From Candidatus Parcubacteria bacterium (GTDB lineage Bacteria; Patescibacteriota; Minisyncoccia; Minisyncoccales; UBA6532), in contig JAUSNC010000040.1 in assembly GCA_030645645.1 (NCBI GenBank), positions 1 through 14,421 on the forward strand: a stretch of 14,421 nt of DNA, given 5' to 3'. Shown here piece by piece: positions 1 through 6,805 of this stretch. Position 1 is the first letter of the stretch; every line of letters begins with the position of its first letter. The notes beneath the pieces are model-generated. The model made no database searches. It was not told the origin of the DNA and worked only from the letters and a program-made list of their open reading frames with translations. The position numbers and the translations under genes were made by a program.

Positions 1-1304
1 AGCACGGCTTCGGGAGCGCCCTTGATAATCAAAATTTTTTCTCCTATTTTATCTTTTACCAAATTACTGCTGAAAAGGCGCAAATAATCAAAGGGCATAT
101 CTGAAATCTTTTCAAATTCACCAAGGGACTGTTTTATAAAAGCCGAAGACTTGTTAAAAATAGCTGAATCAAAAGGTGTTAAAGAAACTTTGGCTCCTTT
201 TGAGGCGTAGGGAGACATCAGCAGTCCATATAAACAACATTTTTCTTTATCAACGGAAAACACGTTATCCAATTCCAGTTTATTTTCGGTAAGAGTGCCC
301 GTTTTATCGGTGCATAAAATTTCAATGTCGCCAAGGTCTTCCACTGCAGACAGTCTTTTAACGATTACTTTTTCTTTTGCTAATTTCAGAGCTCCTTCGG
401 ATAAGGCGAAAGTAATGACCACCGGCAAGGCTTCTGGGATTATACTGACAATCAGGGCTATGCAGAACAGCGAAAAATCAAAAATATTTTCCGTGCCTTT
501 GATCAGCAGGTTGGCCAAAAATATGATAATAATCGTGCTTACCACTATCTTTAAAATCAAGCGGGAAAATTTAATCATATCATTCTCATAGACGCTTTCC
601 CTGGATAAGCCGGAAACTAATTTTGTAATTTCTCCCAGAACCGTGTTTTTTCCGGTATCTATCACTATTCCCAAAGCTTCTCCGGTAATCACCGAAGTGC
701 CGGCAAAAGCCATGTTTGCCGCGCCGAAAATTTCTTTTGCTTCTTTAGCTAAATTGGACGTATTTTTCGCAACGGGCGAAGATTCGCCTGAAAGAATGGA
801 TTCGTCTATTAAAATATTTTCTGCTTCAACCAGGCGGAGATCGGCGGGAACTATGTTTCCGGCTTCCAATACAACGACATCGCCCGGGACTAAAAGATTT
901 TTTTCAATTGTTCTTTCTGCCCCATCCCTGATTGCCAATGCTGTTGAAGCAATGTATTTTTTTAAAATAGCAACCGCTCTCTGGGCTCTGGCTTCCTGAA
1001 AAAATCCGAGGGCCGTATTTATTACCACAAAAAAAATTATAAAGATTCCGTCAATCCTTTCTCCTATTAAAAAAGCGATTGTGGAGGCGAAAAAAAGCAG
1101 ATAAAAAAATGGCGAACGGAATTGCCGCCAAAAAATATCCGCCAGTCCGACTTCTTTTCCCTTTATTTCATTTTTCCCAAAAGTTTTAATCCTTATTTCG
1201 GCTTCTGTTTGGGAAAGGCCTTTCTTTGATGATTTCAGATCTCCGAAAATATCTTCTGCAGTTTTTATCGTATACGGAGAAAAATTCATATAATTATTAT
1301 TCAT
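1..1304 (-). CDS. P-type cation-transporting ATPase, N-terminal 434 residues (partial)
   Basis: ATP-driven cation pump of the inner membrane. It runs off the left edge, so the rest of the P and N domains and the C-terminal membrane helices are missing. Visible in order: a cation-ATPase N-terminal region (about 10-55), membrane helices M1-M2 (about 64-104), the actuator domain with PAD (153-155) and SGES (172-175, the usual TGES), M3-M4 (about 247-300) with PEALP at 290-294, the phosphorylation motif DKTGT with the acceptor D333, and the nucleotide-site motif KGAPEAV (428-434). PEALP in M4 replaces PEGLP of calcium pumps, and MgtA-type magnesium pumps carry PEMLP, so the transported ion cannot be named; a P2- or P3-type pump is the safe call. 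The first ATG (1304) overlaps a TATAAT; a second in-frame ATG at 1289 may be the true start. No Shine-Dalgarno is present before either. It lies downstream of clpB but is separated from it by a terminator. Confidence 0.93.
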   Translation of the reverse strand, partial: MNNNYMNFSPYTIKTAEDIFGDLKSSKKGLSQTEAEIRIKTFGKNEIKGKEVGLADIFWRQFRSPFFYLLFFASTIAFLIGERIDGIFIIFFVVINTALGFFQEARAQRAVAILKKYIASTALAIRDGAERTIEKNLLVPGDVVVLEAGNIVPADLRLVEAENILIDESILSGESSPVAKNTSNLAKEAKEIFGAANMAFAGTSVITGEALGIVIDTGKNTVLGEITKLVSGLSRESVYENDMIKFSRLILKIVVSTIIIIFLANLLIKGTENIFDFSLFCIALIVSIIPEALPVVITFALSEGALKLAKEKVIVKRLSAVEDLGDIEILCTDKTGTLTENKLELDNVFSVDKEKCCLYGLLMSPYASKGAKVSLTPFDSAIFNKSSAFIKQSLGEFEKISDMPFDYLRLFSSNLVKDKIGEKILIIKGAPEAV

Positions 1305-1308
1305 TATA
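1303..1308 (-). promoter_or_regulatory. Possible -10 element for the P-type ATPase
   Basis: A perfect TATAAT on the minus strand overlaps the first ATG of the ATPase gene. If it is a real -10 box, transcription would start near 1296 and the second ATG (1289) would be the start codon, with a leader of only a few bases. No good -35 is seen 16-18 bp upstream, where the clpB terminator hairpin lies, so this is tentative. Confidence 0.3.
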
Positions 1309-1342
1309 ACAAAAACCGCCCCGGGCGAAACAGGGGGGCGGT
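1309..1342 (-). terminator. Rho-independent terminator of clpB
   Basis: On the minus strand, a perfect 8-bp stem ACCGCCCC/GGGGCGGT (1335-1342 pairing with 1315-1322) with a 12-nt loop is followed by a T run (1314-1311, then GTT). It begins 13 nt after the clpB stop and ends within 5 nt of the ATPase start codon, so it should insulate the two genes. Confidence 0.9.
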
Positions 1343-1355
1343 CAAACGGCACAGT

Positions 1356-4070
1356 CTATTTTACTAAAACCTTGTCTTCTCTTTTCCCTCGGCTTGCTTT
1401 TAAGAAATCCCCAGAGAGTCTGAAAATAATACTCCCTTTTTCCTCATTAATCATAATTATTTCTCCTTCCTTAAGCTCTCCTCTGACAATCTTCAGCGCC
1501 AAAGGGTCAAGAACCAGTTTCTGAATCACTCTTTTTAAAGGCCTTGCTCCCAAGTTTACATCAAATCCGCGTTCTGCCAGCAGATCTTTGGCAGCCTGAG
1601 AAATGCTCAGTTCAAACTTTTTAGCCAAAAGCCGGTTCACAACTTTATTTAATTCCAATTCAACTATCTTTTCTATTTCCACTTTGCTCAAATAATTGAA
1701 TATTATTATATCGTCTATTCTATTGAGGAATTCCGGCCTGAACTGCTCTCTTAAGGCATCCATCACTTTTTCTTTCAGATTTTCTTGGGCTTTTTCTTCC
1801 TGTCCTCCCGCAAATCCCAGTTCGCCAATTTTGGCAATATGTTCCGATCCTATATTTGAAGTCATAATAAAAATACAATTTTTAAATGAAGCCACCCTGC
1901 CCTTGGCATCAGTAAGCCTGCCGTCTTCCAATATCTGTAAAAATATATTGAATACGTCGGGATGCGCCTTTTCTATCTCATCAATCAGAATTACATTATA
2001 AGGACGTCTGCGGATTTTCTCCGTCAATTGACCGCCTTCTTCATAGCCGACATAGCCCGGAGGCGAGCCGATTATTTTTGAAACCGTGTGTTTTTCCATA
2101 TATTCAGACATATCCAGCCTTACTAATGCGTTCTGATCATTAAAAAGGAATTCCGCCAAAGCCCTGGCGGTTTCAGTTTTGCCGACACCGGTGGGCCCTA
2201 AGAAAAGGAAAGAACCCATTGGCCTGTTTTCTTCAGCAATTCCTGCGCGCGAACGCCTAATGGCATTCGCCACTGCTTCAATAGCCCTTCGTTGGCCAAT
2301 TACGCGGCTGGACAAAACCTCTTCCATATTCTCTAATTTCTGCGCCTCCCCTTCCATTAATCTAGTAATAGGAATCCCCGTCCAAAGGGAAACAACATGC
2401 GCAACCTCTTCTTCATCCACCTGTTCTTTTAGTATCTTATGGGTTTTTTGAATCCTTATCAGATTTTTTTCCTTATTCCTTATTTCCTTCAATAATTCGG
2501 GAACTTTTCCGTATTTTATTTCCGCCACTTTTTCCAGATTGGCCTCCCTCTGGGCTACATCGGCCTGAAATATCAACTGATCCGCTTCCTTCTTTAAATT
2601 TCTTATTTCCTGAATAATATCCCTTTCATTTTTCCATTTTAATAAAAATGATTTTAGCTTTTCTTTCAGGTCAGCCAAGGAATGATTGATTGCCGTCTGC
2701 CTTTTCTTTGCATCTTTTGTTTTTTCATTCTTTAAAGCTGTTTTTTCAATTTCCAATTTCTGGATTTCTTTCTTTAATTCATCCATCTCTATGGGTTCTG
2801 ATTCTATTTCCAACCGTAAAGAAGAAGCGGCTTCATCCATTAAATCAACTGCTTTGTCCGGCAGGAACCTGTCTGAAATATATCTTGCCGCAAGATTTGC
2901 CGAAGCAATTAAAGCGTTGTCTGAAATTTTAACCCCGTGATGATTTTCATATTTTTCTTTCAGTCCCCGGAGAATGGCAATAGTATCATCAACAGTGGGC
3001 TCTGCAACATAAATTGGTTGAAATCTTCTTTCAAGCGCCGGGTCTTTTTCTATATATTTCTGATATTCCTTAAGAGTAGTTGCGCCGATTGCCCTCAATT
3101 CTCCCCTAGCTAACGCGGGTTTTAATAAATTTGATGCGTCAATAGCGCCTTCTGCCGCCCCTGCTCCCACTAAAGTATGGAGCTCATCAATAAATAGAAG
3201 ATATTTTCCTCCTGCCCTGTTTATCTCTTTTAGAAAAGCTTTTACCCTGTCTTCAAATTCGCCCCTGTATTTGGTGCCGGCAATCAAAGCGCCGAGATCC
3301 AGCCCTATAATTTCTTTGTCTTTCAGGCTTTCAGGCACTTCTCCCTTCACAATCTTCTGGGCCAATCCTTCAACAATGGCTGTCTTACCAACGCCGGCTT
3401 CACCGATAAGAACAGGATTATTTTTTGTTCTTCGTGACAAAACCTGCATCAGTCTTCTGATTTCGTTTTCCCTGCCTATAACAGGATCAAGCTTTCCGGT
3501 TCTGGCTAATTGGGTGAGGTTCCTGGCATATTTTTCTATTACCTGGAATTTCGATTCAGGCTCAGGGTCAGTTATTCTGGTACCGCCCCTAATCTGGGCC
3601 AGGATTTCCAGAGCTTTACCATACTCCAGCTTGCCGAAATCCAAAGTTGCCGCGGTTCCGCCTGTCTGCAAAAATACAGCTTTATTAAGAATTTCTTTTG
3701 CTTTGGTTTCGGTATCCAATAAAGCAAGAAACATATGCTCAACAGAAATATATTCATCCCCCATCTTTGTTCCTTCCTGACGGGCCCTGTCTAAAACCTT
3801 TGCCATGTCTTGAGTAAGATAGAACTGGCCGAAAACCTGAGGACTTGCGATAGTGGGAATTTTATCCAATGCCTGCTTTGTTTTTTTCTGTAAAACTTCA
3901 ATATCAACTCCTATCTTTTGCAGAAGATTTATAACAACGCTTTCATCCTGGGAAAGCAAAGCCAAAAGCAGATGTAAAGCATCAATTTGGTGCTGACCTT
4001 TTTCTCTGGCAATATCCTGCGCGTTTAAGATTGAATCTTGGGCTTTATGCGTAAAATTACCTCCGTTCAT
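1356..4070 (-). CDS. clpB: ATP-dependent disaggregase ClpB
   Basis: Cytoplasmic hexameric AAA+ unfoldase that pulls proteins out of aggregates together with DnaK. Domains: Clp N-terminal repeat domain (about 5-145), AAA-1 with Walker A GEAGVGKT (223-230) and Walker B LLFIDE (291-296), the long coiled-coil M domain (about 412-545) that distinguishes ClpB from ClpA/ClpC, AAA-2 with Walker A GPTGVGKT (625-632) and Walker B VILIDE (693-698), FLNRID (781-786), and a C-terminal D2-small domain. At 904 residues it is longer than the usual about 860. About 15 extra residues lie in the linker between the N domain and AAA-1 (about 133-150), and there is a basic C-terminal tail. An LGF tripeptide (751-753) sits where ClpC carries its ClpP-docking loop. 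The ATG at 4070 fits the family N terminus. No clear Shine-Dalgarno or CIRCE element lies upstream. It is divergent from the PEGA gene and ends in TAG before a strong terminator. Confidence 0.97.
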   Translation of the reverse strand: MNGGNFTHKAQDSILNAQDIAREKGQHQIDALHLLLALLSQDESVVINLLQKIGVDIEVLQKKTKQALDKIPTIASPQVFGQFYLTQDMAKVLDRARQEGTKMGDEYISVEHMFLALLDTETKAKEILNKAVFLQTGGTAATLDFGKLEYGKALEILAQIRGGTRITDPEPESKFQVIEKYARNLTQLARTGKLDPVIGRENEIRRLMQVLSRRTKNNPVLIGEAGVGKTAIVEGLAQKIVKGEVPESLKDKEIIGLDLGALIAGTKYRGEFEDRVKAFLKEINRAGGKYLLFIDELHTLVGAGAAEGAIDASNLLKPALARGELRAIGATTLKEYQKYIEKDPALERRFQPIYVAEPTVDDTIAILRGLKEKYENHHGVKISDNALIASANLAARYISDRFLPDKAVDLMDEAASSLRLEIESEPIEMDELKKEIQKLEIEKTALKNEKTKDAKKRQTAINHSLADLKEKLKSFLLKWKNERDIIQEIRNLKKEADQLIFQADVAQREANLEKVAEIKYGKVPELLKEIRNKEKNLIRIQKTHKILKEQVDEEEVAHVVSLWTGIPITRLMEGEAQKLENMEEVLSSRVIGQRRAIEAVANAIRRSRAGIAEENRPMGSFLFLGPTGVGKTETARALAEFLFNDQNALVRLDMSEYMEKHTVSKIIGSPPGYVGYEEGGQLTEKIRRRPYNVILIDEIEKAHPDVFNIFLQILEDGRLTDAKGRVASFKNCIFIMTSNIGSEHIAKIGELGFAGGQEEKAQENLKEKVMDALREQFRPEFLNRIDDIIIFNYLSKVEIEKIVELELNKVVNRLLAKKFELSISQAAKDLLAERGFDVNLGARPLKRVIQKLVLDPLALKIVRGELKEGEIIMINEEKGSIIFRLSGDFLKASRGKREDKVLVK

Positions 4071-4161
4071 ATTGATTAAAGTTTAGATTATTACTACATT
4101 TTAGTTTATCAAAGAACCTGTGAAAAAACAACGAAAGCTTTTTGAAAATTAAATTTCAAGA

Positions 4162-4167
4162 TATAAT
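4162..4167 (+). promoter_or_regulatory. Probable -10 box giving a leaderless transcript of the PEGA-protein gene
   Basis: A perfect TATAAT lies exactly 6 nt before the ATG at 4174 (TATAAT-ACGATT-ATG). Transcription normally starts about 7 nt after the -10 box, so the start codon itself would be at or next to +1. The -35 region is poor (TTTTTG at 17 bp spacing, TTGAAA at only 14 bp). The clpB promoter must lie in the same 103-bp gap on the other strand, but no hexamer pair there is convincing. Confidence 0.5.
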
Positions 4168-4173
4168 ACGATT

Positions 4174-5340
4174 ATGAGTAAAAGAGCCAAAACATTATTG
4201 CTTATTTTCCTTTTCATCCTTTTTGCCTTTATTGCCCCATTAACCTTTCTATATTCCAAAGGATACCAATTTGACATTAGCACCAAAAAATTCGTCCAAT
4301 TGGGCGGGCTGTATTTTAAGGTGCGGCCGAATGACGCAGAAATAACAATCACTGATACGTCGGTGAAAAAAACATCCATATTTTTCGGCACGGCTTTATT
4401 TGAGAATCTCCTTCCGAAAATCTATGAGGTAAAAATAGAAAAAGAAGGATATTTCACCTGGCAGAAAAATCTGGAAGTAATAGAGCAAATTGTAACTGAA
4501 GCCAAAGATATTATTTTAATTCCTGTAGATCTGGAAATTTCAACAATGGAGAGCGATATTGAAGATTTTTGGTTTTCAGAAGACGAAAAGAATATGATTT
4601 ACAAAAAAATCGGGGGAAAAGATATTCTATGGACCATAGCTATTTCCGACATTAAAAACCTTGAGACCAAAGTTTCCACCACCACTGCGGAAAAATTGGC
4701 GGTTGTAGATGTCTTAATCCCGAAAATAATAGCAACGTCCTCTCTGGCCCATAAATTATTCTCTGATTCCATAATCTGGCTTGGCAAAGACGGATTTCTC
4801 TATTCTTCCGACATTAACGGAAAAACATCGGAAAAAATAAATACAAAAGAACTGGCTGTTAAACCAAAGGCAATATATAGGGTAGAGGCAACTGACAAAT
4901 CAAAAATATTTATTTTTGAAAACAGTACCCTTTATTACTTCAATTCTGATATAGATAATCTTGTTAAAATATCGGATTCTGCCAAATATCTGAATTTTTC
5001 GCCGAATAATAAAAAATTTGTCTTTTACGACAATTATGAACTTTGGATATATTTTATTGAAAGAGAATCGGGCCAGCCTCCAAGGCAGGCAGGAGAAAAA
5101 ATCTTCCTTATGGAATTTCCTGAAAAGATAGGAAATGTTTTCTGGCTGACTAGCAATTATCTCATATTTAATACGGGCAATGAAATAAAAGTAAGCGAGA
5201 TTGACGATCGCGACAGAATAAACAGCTTTAGTCTGGCTGATTTTGAAAATCCGAAGATATTTTTCAACCAAGTTGATAAAAAACTCTACATTTTAAGCAA
5301 AGGAAATCTTATTATTTCCTCAAACCCTCTAATCAGATAA
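4174..5340 (+). CDS. Membrane-anchored PEGA-domain protein, propeller-like C-terminal part
   Basis: Function unknown. A short basic N terminus is followed by one hydrophobic segment (about 8-28), so the rest probably lies outside the membrane. Residues about 45-115 (GGLYFKVRPNDAEITITD onward, with EVKIEKEGYFTW) resemble a PEGA domain, a small beta-sandwich found in many surface proteins. The remaining about 270 residues contain recurring short strand-like stretches with aromatic and D/N-rich turns, such as FSEDEKNMIYK and FSPNNKKFVFYDNYELWIY, which suggests a WD40- or TolB-like beta-propeller; this is inferred from pattern only. Proteins of this layout are frequent in Parcubacteria. Residues 300-307 (GQPPRQAG) come from a GC-rich insertion unlike the rest of the gene. 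The ATG at 4174 is preceded by a -10 box at 6 nt and no Shine-Dalgarno. It is divergent from clpB. Confidence 0.8.
   Translation: MSKRAKTLLLIFLFILFAFIAPLTFLYSKGYQFDISTKKFVQLGGLYFKVRPNDAEITITDTSVKKTSIFFGTALFENLLPKIYEVKIEKEGYFTWQKNLEVIEQIVTEAKDIILIPVDLEISTMESDIEDFWFSEDEKNMIYKKIGGKDILWTIAISDIKNLETKVSTTTAEKLAVVDVLIPKIIATSSLAHKLFSDSIIWLGKDGFLYSSDINGKTSEKINTKELAVKPKAIYRVEATDKSKIFIFENSTLYYFNSDIDNLVKISDSAKYLNFSPNNKKFVFYDNYELWIYFIERESGQPPRQAGEKIFLMEFPEKIGNVFWLTSNYLIFNTGNEIKVSEIDDRDRINSFSLADFENPKIFFNQVDKKLYILSKGNLIISSNPLIR
5070..5093 (+). repeat. GC-rich imperfect palindrome inserted in a coding region
   Basis: A block of about 24 bp of very high GC content sits inside an AT-rich gene. It forms an imperfect hairpin: GCCAGCC (5072-5078) and GGCAGGC (5084-5090) pair with one mismatch around a TCCAA loop. 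It is in frame and encodes GQPPRQAG. It resembles a small dispersed palindromic element; whether other copies exist in the genome cannot be seen here. Confidence 0.5.
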
Positions 5341-5360
5341 CCGAAATAACACTTTTGGGT

Positions 5361-5390
5361 AAAAAAAGAGCCGTGGGGTTAGACACGGCT
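5361..5390 (-). terminator. Terminator of the zinc-ribbon gene
   Basis: Minus strand: a 7-bp stem AGCCGTG/CACGGCT (5384-5390 with 5369-5375) with an 8-nt loop, then C and seven T (5367-5361). It lies 55 nt past the stop at 5446. On the plus strand the same hairpin is followed by a weaker T-rich tail, so it may also end the PEGA-protein transcript. Confidence 0.85.
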
Positions 5391-5445
5391 ATCTATCTTA
5401 TTTTTAAGGATTTTATAATTTATGCTTACTTTTGGGCTTATTTGG

Positions 5446-5922
5446 CTAACTATACAGATAATAACTATCGCCAAGCAATGAGCCACATATTCGACAGTGA
5501 AAATGTGTCCCTTCCCGTCCGGCAAGAGCTGTCCAGGATTCTGGAGAAGACTTATATGGTCTTGAATCGTATTCACCCTTAACGAACCCGCAGTTATCGC
5601 ATCCGTAAGCGACACTTATTTTATGACTTTTTCTCTTCCCTTTACTTGCTTCCCTTAGACATTCTTTACATTTGTACTTAAATGAATTGTTTCCGAAACC
5701 ACTACCTATCTTATCTGTTTTTACAAAAGTAGCATTTGGATGATGCTCGCATTTCAAATCCTTCTTATATCTGACGACTTCGCCTTTAGTCGTCGCAATT
5801 ATTCCCTTCTGTTTTTCGATTGCTTTTCCAATACTTCTTTTTATTACTTCTAATCCTTCTCGCTGTCCCTCAAGTTCTTCTAATGTTTTTTCTTCTTCGG
5901 TTTTTCCTTTTATTAATACCAT
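5446..5922 (-). CDS. Double zinc-ribbon protein, function unknown
   Basis: A 158-residue soluble protein; I do not recognise the family. The N-terminal about 55 residues are charged and probably helical or coiled coil (EEEKTLEELEGQREGLEVIK). Two metal sites follow. The first has C58-E-H60-H61 and C85-K-E-C88. The second has C108-D-N-C111 and C143-R-I-C146. This suggests nucleic-acid or protein binding, but no catalytic motif is visible. The start at 5922 is chosen because AAGGAG (5936-5931) lies 8 nt upstream and the promoter lies just before that. A longer reading from a TTG at 5967 would start inside the -35 box. It follows the Cas4-like nuclease gene but has its own promoter and terminator, and it is the only gene here with a canonical Shine-Dalgarno. 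It ends in TAG. Confidence 0.8.
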   Translation of the reverse strand: MVLIKGKTEEEKTLEELEGQREGLEVIKRSIGKAIEKQKGIIATTKGEVVRYKKDLKCEHHPNATFVKTDKIGSGFGNNSFKYKCKECLREASKGKRKSHKISVAYGCDNCGFVKGEYDSRPYKSSPESWTALAGREGTHFHCRICGSLLGDSYYLYS

Positions 5923-5938
5923 ATCTTCCACTCCTTGA

Positions 5939-5967
5939 TTTATATAACACGGTCCTATGGTTGTCAA
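5939..5967 (-). promoter_or_regulatory. Sigma-70-type promoter of the zinc-ribbon gene
   Basis: TTGACA (5967-5962), a 17-bp spacer and TATAAA (5944-5939) on the minus strand: a near-consensus promoter. The expected transcription start is near 5932, only about 10 nt before the ATG and inside or next to the AAGGAG motif. The -35 box starts 2 bp from the terminator palindrome of the preceding nuclease gene. Confidence 0.8.
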
Positions 5968-5968
5968 A

Positions 5969-5998
5969 CCTAAAAAACCGCTTAAGCGGTTTTTTAGG
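5969..5998 (-). terminator. Perfect 30-bp palindromic terminator overlapping the nuclease stop codon
   Basis: A perfect palindrome whose core is ACCGC/GCGGT flanked by A and T runs (5972-5977 and 5990-5995). The stop codon of the nuclease gene (5996-5994) lies inside it. Its symmetry gives A and T tracts on both strands, so it could work in either direction. It ends 2 bp before the -35 box of the zinc-ribbon promoter. Confidence 0.85.
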
Positions 5999-6680
5999 AA
6001 ACTTTTTCAATCTTTTTCTCAAATATCTCCCAATCTATATCTCCTCCACCCGCAAGAGAACAAATTTCGCGGAATTGGCAATATCTGCACTGCCAATTAT
6101 CCGGATAATCAAGGATTCTTTCGGGAATGATATTTTCCTTAATTTTGACTTTTAAATCCTTTAAAGATTCAAGCAGATTCTCTGCTGTTTTTTTATTATA
6201 ATCAATAACGAATTCTTTTAATTCCAAGCTATCTTTATTTACATATAAAAGAATTCCTTTTGGTATCTTAAAGAAATGGAGATACATTTGAATTTGATAA
6301 ACATTTTCTTCTTTTGGAGCCGTTAATTTTCTGAAAATCATACTGTTCATGCTCTTGATGTCCAACACAAAAAGCTCTTCTCCATTACTTATTATTGCGT
6401 CAGCCCTGCCTGAAACCAATTCATTTGACCTTATGTCAACTTCTGAAGCCACTACGTGCACTTCCCGCGTGGCAATCAACGGCCGCATAATAAGCTGGTG
6501 AATTGAATCGCCGTGCTCAAACATCCGTAAAATTCTTGCTTCCATTTCTTCTCTTGGTGCCTTTTTGAATTTAAAAAAAACAGAACGGCCGCATTTTCCG
6601 GCGTCTGTGATATAAAAATGGTTCTGCTCTTTATCTCTCTGGCGATCTAAATAAAATTGGTCTAAAACCTCCTTAAGCAT
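5994..6680 (-). CDS. Stand-alone Cas4/RecB-like PD-(D/E)XK nuclease with 4Fe-4S cysteines
   Basis: A predicted DNA exonuclease of 228 residues. Visible motifs fit the Cas4/RecB-nuclease fold: a first cysteine C30 in GKCGRSVFF, H56 and H61 (EHGDSIH), D94 in GRAD, D107-I-K109 (the D/E-x-K motif), Q131-M-Y133 in a QxxxY-like region (Q129-Y133), and three C-terminal cysteines C198-x2-C201-x5-C207. In known Cas4 proteins four cysteines so placed hold a 4Fe-4S cluster. No CRISPR array or other cas gene is in the window, so a role in spacer acquisition is not supported. DNA repair, DNA uptake or defence are possible but unproven. The ATG at 6680 sits 6 nt after a strong -10 box. No Shine-Dalgarno lies upstream, though an AAGGAGG occurs within codons 3-5 with no start codon positioned to use it. 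Its stop is inside a terminator. Confidence 0.85.
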   Translation of the reverse strand: MLKEVLDQFYLDRQRDKEQNHFYITDAGKCGRSVFFKFKKAPREEMEARILRMFEHGDSIHQLIMRPLIATREVHVVASEVDIRSNELVSGRADAIISNGEELFVLDIKSMNSMIFRKLTAPKEENVYQIQMYLHFFKIPKGILLYVNKDSLELKEFVIDYNKKTAENLLESLKDLKVKIKENIIPERILDYPDNWQCRYCQFREICSLAGGGDIDWEIFEKKIEKVS

Positions 6681-6686
6681 ATAACT

Positions 6687-6715
6687 ATTTTATCTTCGCA
6701 TCGGTCATTAGTCAA
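6687..6715 (-). promoter_or_regulatory. Promoter of the Cas4-like nuclease, predicted leaderless
   Basis: TTGACT (6715-6710), a 17-bp spacer, TAAAAT (6692-6687), then AGTTAT and the ATG at 6680. The spacing puts the transcription start at the A of ATG. The -35 box touches the left arm of the adjacent 11-bp inverted repeat. Confidence 0.8.
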
Positions 6716-6748
6716 ACCCGGTACCAGAGCAAAGCACGGTACCGGGTT
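6715..6748. repeat. 11-bp perfect inverted repeat between divergent promoters
   Basis: AACCCGGTACC (6715-6725) and GGTACCGGGTT (6738-6748) are perfect inverted arms around a 12-bp centre. No T run follows on either strand, so it is not a typical terminator. GGGTT at 6744-6748 could instead pair with AACCC at 6750-6754. It overlaps one -35 box and lies 9 bp from the other, a plausible operator position; it could also be a dispersed palindromic repeat. Confidence 0.75.
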
Positions 6749-6757
6749 AAACCCCAG

Positions 6758-6786
6758 TTGTCAATTTTAAAAAACATTGCTATAAA
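6758..6786 (+). promoter_or_regulatory. Promoter of the 118-residue protein gene
   Basis: TTGTCA (6758-6763), a 17-bp spacer and TATAAA (6781-6786) on the plus strand. The expected start is near 6793, leaving a leader of about 13 nt before the ATG at 6806. It is divergent from the nuclease promoter. Confidence 0.7.
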
Positions 6787-6805
6787 AAGAGAATAGCTGA
6801 TAAAA

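Noticed and set aside
3271..3780. 169-codon open frame on the plus strand opposite clpB, and shorter ones along clpB
   Set aside because: They mirror conserved clpB codons, have no start signals and no recognisable protein; clpB is intact over the whole stretch.
4071..4173. CIRCE or other heat-shock operator upstream of clpB
   Set aside because: No TTAGCACTC-like inverted repeat is found; the short TTGAAA/TTTCAA pair at 4142-4159 is weak and expected by chance in AT-rich sequence.
5355..5582. 75-codon plus-strand frame after the PEGA gene
   Set aside because: It starts inside a terminator hairpin and lies opposite the zinc-ribbon gene, which has its own promoter, Shine-Dalgarno and terminator.
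5923..5967. Longer zinc-ribbon protein starting at TTG 5967
   Set aside because: That TTG is part of the TTGACA -35 box; the ATG at 5922 has the Shine-Dalgarno and lies downstream of the promoter.
5994..6680. CRISPR-Cas locus suggested by the Cas4-like gene
   Set aside because: No direct-repeat array and no cas1, cas2 or effector gene is present in the window.
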